This document shows positions 34,269 through 36,513 of a stretch of 36,513 nt of DNA, one piece after another. The notes beneath the pieces were generated by a model. That model ran no database searches. It saw only the letters and a program-made list of their open reading frames with translations, and was not told the origin of the DNA. Made by a program: the position numbers and the translations under genes. Where the stretch lies: positions 1 to 36,513 of the forward strand of contig JANYHV010000107.1 in assembly GCA_025362195.1 (NCBI GenBank), in the 5' to 3' direction. The first letter of the stretch is position 1; every line of letters begins with the position of its first letter. The stretch comes from Fimbriiglobus sp. Lineage in GTDB: Bacteria; Planctomycetota; Planctomycetia; Gemmatales; Gemmataceae.

Positions 34269-36068
34269 ATGATCCTGCGCTTCTTCCGCGGCTTGCTCTC
34301 GCTGATCGTCACGGCGATCGTGCTGGGCTTGTCGCTGCTGCCGTTGTCGGCGCTGTTGCTGTTCTTCCCGGCGGTCGATCCGACCGAGTCGGTGCTGAGC
34401 GAGAGCACCGGCCGCGAGGGCTTCTTGCGGCAGTCGCTGCGGCGCGTCTTCGCGCTCGTCAGCGGCTTCGTCGTGCTGATTACGCTGCTCGGCGTGAGCA
34501 TCGAAGTCGTCACCCGGTTGCGCGAGACCACCGGCACCGCGGTCCTGTCCGAGCGCGGCCAGTTCAGCAGCATTTCGCGGGCGCTACTGTTCGCGCCGGC
34601 GAGCTTCATGGGCAAGAGCGACAAGCAGCGCGAGGAGGTGCTGGCCGGCATCCCCGAGCCGACGCGGACCTTCCTGCGGACGCCGCTGTACGAGAAACTG
34701 CCGCCGGCCGCCGTGGCGTACTGGCCGCTGGTCTTCTTCCTCGTCTACCTGCTCGACATCGGCCTGCTGCTGGCCATCGGCAAGGTGCCGCTGCGGTACA
34801 ACCTCCGCAACCTGCGCGTGCGGTGGCTGACGAACGCGATGACCCTGGTGGCGTTCACGTTCGTCGTCGGGCTGCTGGTCATGCTGCTCGCGTTCGTCTG
34901 TGGGATGAACAACCTGACCGAAAACACCGGGGTGCCCGGCAACGTGTTCGTCCTGTCCGACGGGGCGACGGACGAACTCTTCTCGAACCTCGGGTACGGC
35001 GACCTGGACAACGTCGAGCGCGAGACGGCCACGCTGGACGCCAAGGACCGCCCGCTGGCCGAGCCGGTCCGCGTCGCCCGGACCAAGAGCCGCGACGGCC
35101 GGGAGGTGGCGCTGGCCAGCCGGGAGACGTACTACTCGATCAACCAGCCGATCCCGAACACCACCCCGCCGCGCCGCCGCTTCGTGTCGCTGCGCGCGAT
35201 GGACGACGCCGACATCGCGGCGGCCGTCCACGACGTGGAGTTGTACCCGCCCGGCCGCTGGTTCAGCCCGGCCGGCGTGGACGGGCAGGGCCGCGTCGAG
35301 TGCGTCCTGGGCGAGGGGATCGCCAAGACCTTCGCCGCCGACACCAACCGCCCCACCATGAAGCCCGGCGACACGTTCGAGTTGGGCGACATGACCTGGG
35401 TCGTGTCCGGCATCATGCGGTCCGAGGGCAAGACCTTCGGCAGCGAAATCTGGTGCAAGAAGTTCAACCTCATCACGACCCCGTTCGGCAAGCCGAGCTA
35501 CACGACCCTCGTGCTACGCACCGAGGCCAACACCCGCGAGGCGAGTACCGCCCTCGCGTACCACCTGGGCAAGCGGTACACGCAACAGAAGCTCAAGGCG
35601 TTCGCCGAGCCGGACTACTACGCCGAGTTGACGAAGACCAACAACGACTTCCTGGCGGTCGTCGTGGTGGTCGCGGTGGTCATGGCCATCGGCGGCGTGT
35701 TCGGCATGATGACGACGATGTTCGCCAGCATCGCCCAGCGCATCCGGGACATCGGCGTGCTGCGGTTGCTCGGGTTCAAGCGGTGGCAGGTGATGGTGTC
35801 GTTCCTGCTGGAGTCGCTGACGGTCGCGCTGGTCGGCGGGTTCATCGGCTGCGTGCTGGTCCGCCTGTTCGTCAACGGAGCCGGCTCGACGAGTACGCTC
35901 TCGGGCGGCGGCGGCGGCCCCGGCGGCAAGACGGTCGCCATCACCCTGGACGTGAACTTCGAGGTGGTGACGATGGGGATGCTGTTCGCGCTGGCGATGG
36001 GCCGCATCGGCGGCCTCGTCCCCGCCCTGTCCGCGATGCGCATGAAAATCCTCGACTCGCTCCGGTAA
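34269..36068 (+). CDS. FtsX-fold ABC permease, second of two
   Basis: A 599-residue inner-membrane protein from ATG 34269 (MILRFFRGLL). GTG 34221 is an alternative, but it would start inside the repeat arm. Several N-terminal helices (LLSLIVTAIVLGLSLLPLSA, FALVSGFVVLITLLGVSIEV) precede an FtsX domain: AMTLVAFTFVVGLLVMLLAF, then a large extracytoplasmic part, then FLAVVVVVAVVMAIGGVFGM. QRIRDIGVLRLLGFKRWQVM and two more helices follow. The C-terminus has a glycine-rich loop (SGGGGGPGG). It is about 100 residues longer than its neighbour, mostly from the N-terminal membrane segments. It probably pairs with the permease at 32563 under the shared ATPase. Confidence 0.85.
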   Translation: MILRFFRGLLSLIVTAIVLGLSLLPLSALLLFFPAVDPTESVLSESTGREGFLRQSLRRVFALVSGFVVLITLLGVSIEVVTRLRETTGTAVLSERGQFSSISRALLFAPASFMGKSDKQREEVLAGIPEPTRTFLRTPLYEKLPPAAVAYWPLVFFLVYLLDIGLLLAIGKVPLRYNLRNLRVRWLTNAMTLVAFTFVVGLLVMLLAFVCGMNNLTENTGVPGNVFVLSDGATDELFSNLGYGDLDNVERETATLDAKDRPLAEPVRVARTKSRDGREVALASRETYYSINQPIPNTTPPRRRFVSLRAMDDADIAAAVHDVELYPPGRWFSPAGVDGQGRVECVLGEGIAKTFAADTNRPTMKPGDTFELGDMTWVVSGIMRSEGKTFGSEIWCKKFNLITTPFGKPSYTTLVLRTEANTREASTALAYHLGKRYTQQKLKAFAEPDYYAELTKTNNDFLAVVVVVAVVMAIGGVFGMMTTMFASIAQRIRDIGVLRLLGFKRWQVMVSFLLESLTVALVGGFIGCVLVRLFVNGAGSTSTLSGGGGGPGGKTVAITLDVNFEVVTMGMLFALAMGRIGGLVPALSAMRMKILDSLR

Positions 36069-36085
36069 CGAAGCGGCGAGGCGAA

Positions 36086-36399
36086 GGCGAAGGCGAGCGG
36101 CCCGCGTGAGTGGGCTGTTCCACCCGGGAATGCGGGTGACTTCCGCCCGCGAGCGCCGAAAACTTCCCCCAGGTCCATTCTCGCCCGTGCAGGTTGGAAC
36201 AGCCCACTCACGTGGCCGCTCGCCGGGAGTTCGCCTGCGGCGGAGCCGCGATCCCGGCGAGCGGCGGTGCGTCAGCCCGCCGGTTCAACCCGGAATGCGA
36301 GTGGCTTCCCACCCGCGAGCGCCCGAAACTTCCCCCGGGGGTGACCGCCTCCCATTCCAGCCGGGAACAGCCCACTCACGTGGGCCGCTCGCCTTCGCC
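36086..36399. repeat. Compound palindromic repeat block after the second permease gene
   Basis: Arm 36086-36120 (starts GGCGAAGGCGAGCGGCCC) pairs with 36365-36399 with one mismatch in 35. A third, shorter arm in the same orientation as the latter is at 36197-36224. Between them are two related copies (about 36105-36224 and 36253-36371) of an element carrying the core GCGAGCGCC(C)GAAA-ACTTCCCCC. The 16-bp motif CGCCTGCGGCGGAGCC occurs at 36232-36247 and 36396-36411. No gene is seen in 36069-36423. Confidence 0.8.
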
Positions 36400-36423
36400 T
36401 GCGGCGGAGCCACGAAAGTCAGG

Positions 36424-36513
36424 TCAGACGCTCTCGGCCATTTCCGGGAACGAGTACTCGCCCTCCGGCGGCCACTCGCTGTAGACCCCGCACAAGCCGC
36501 ACTCGGTGCAACG
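36424..36513 (-). CDS. C-terminal end of a Cys-rich protein cut by the window edge
   Basis: The minus-strand frame enters at 36513 and ends at a TGA (36426-36424) after 29 residues, RCTECGLCGVYSEWPPEGEY and SFPEMAESV. The CxxCGxC cluster suggests metal or Fe-S binding, but too little is present to name a family. High third-position GC supports coding. Confidence 0.55.
   Translation of the reverse strand, partial: RCTECGLCGVYSEWPPEGEYSFPEMAESV

Overview
The window is about 36.5 kb of high-GC bacterial chromosome (mostly strongly GC3-biased codons) and most likely comes from a planctomycete of the Gemmataceae. This is an inference from several signs: a large FG-GAP/RTX-like secreted protein with the planctomycete N-terminal 'LEPREVPAV' signature, a Fae-type C1 enzyme in a non-methylotroph-like setting, WD40 propellers, an Uma2-family nuclease, an ECF sigma factor with a membrane partner, and palindromic GC-rich repeats between genes. 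No rRNA, tRNA or CRISPR array was seen.

Layout. 1-981 (minus): an Uma2 nuclease cut by the window edge and a small membrane-anchored protein with a charged N-terminus. 1044-4536 (plus): a lipoate/octanoate ligase-like protein, a HemX/CcsA-like membrane protein overlapping hemA, and a divergent formaldehyde-activating enzyme. 4717-6994 (minus): inorganic pyrophosphatase and an exported Ig-like-repeat protein. 7168-8190: asd (plus). 8200-8835: a molybdopterin oxidoreductase (minus). 9071-16327 (plus): a four-gene tripartite efflux cluster (outer-membrane lipoprotein, membrane fusion protein, ABC ATPase, MacB-type permease) with an intra-operon repeat block. 16575-18094 (minus): an ECF sigma factor translationally coupled to a membrane protein. 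18313-18540: a 4-OT tautomerase. 18611-21445: an RTX-like repeat protein. 21600-22070: an unknown protein. 22537-24925 (plus): an ABC-2 type permease, a cytidylate-kinase-like protein and a purine nucleoside phosphorylase, all overlapping. 24991-25920: a UDP-glucuronate decarboxylase-like SDR.

25899-28266 is a compact restriction-modification module: a C5-cytosine methyltransferase on minus, and on plus a C-protein regulator followed by a PD-(D/E)XK nuclease of unrecognised specificity. The 84-bp gap between the divergent genes holds a recognisable C-box pair (two 11-bp operators separated by CGTG). The right operator overlaps the -35 of an apparently leaderless C-gene promoter, and the left operator overlaps the -10 of the methyltransferase promoter. 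This is the best regulated system in the window.

28299-30140 (minus) is a WD40 protein. 30528-36068 (plus) is a second export-type cluster: membrane fusion protein, LolD-like ATPase and two different FtsX-type permeases. The right edge holds repeats and the C-terminal end of a Cys-rich protein on minus.

Two further themes stand out. First, three unrelated genes have a TATAAT-like hexamer ending exactly 6 nt before the start codon, which suggests leaderless mRNAs. Second, several families of palindromic or dispersed repeats occupy gene ends and gaps.
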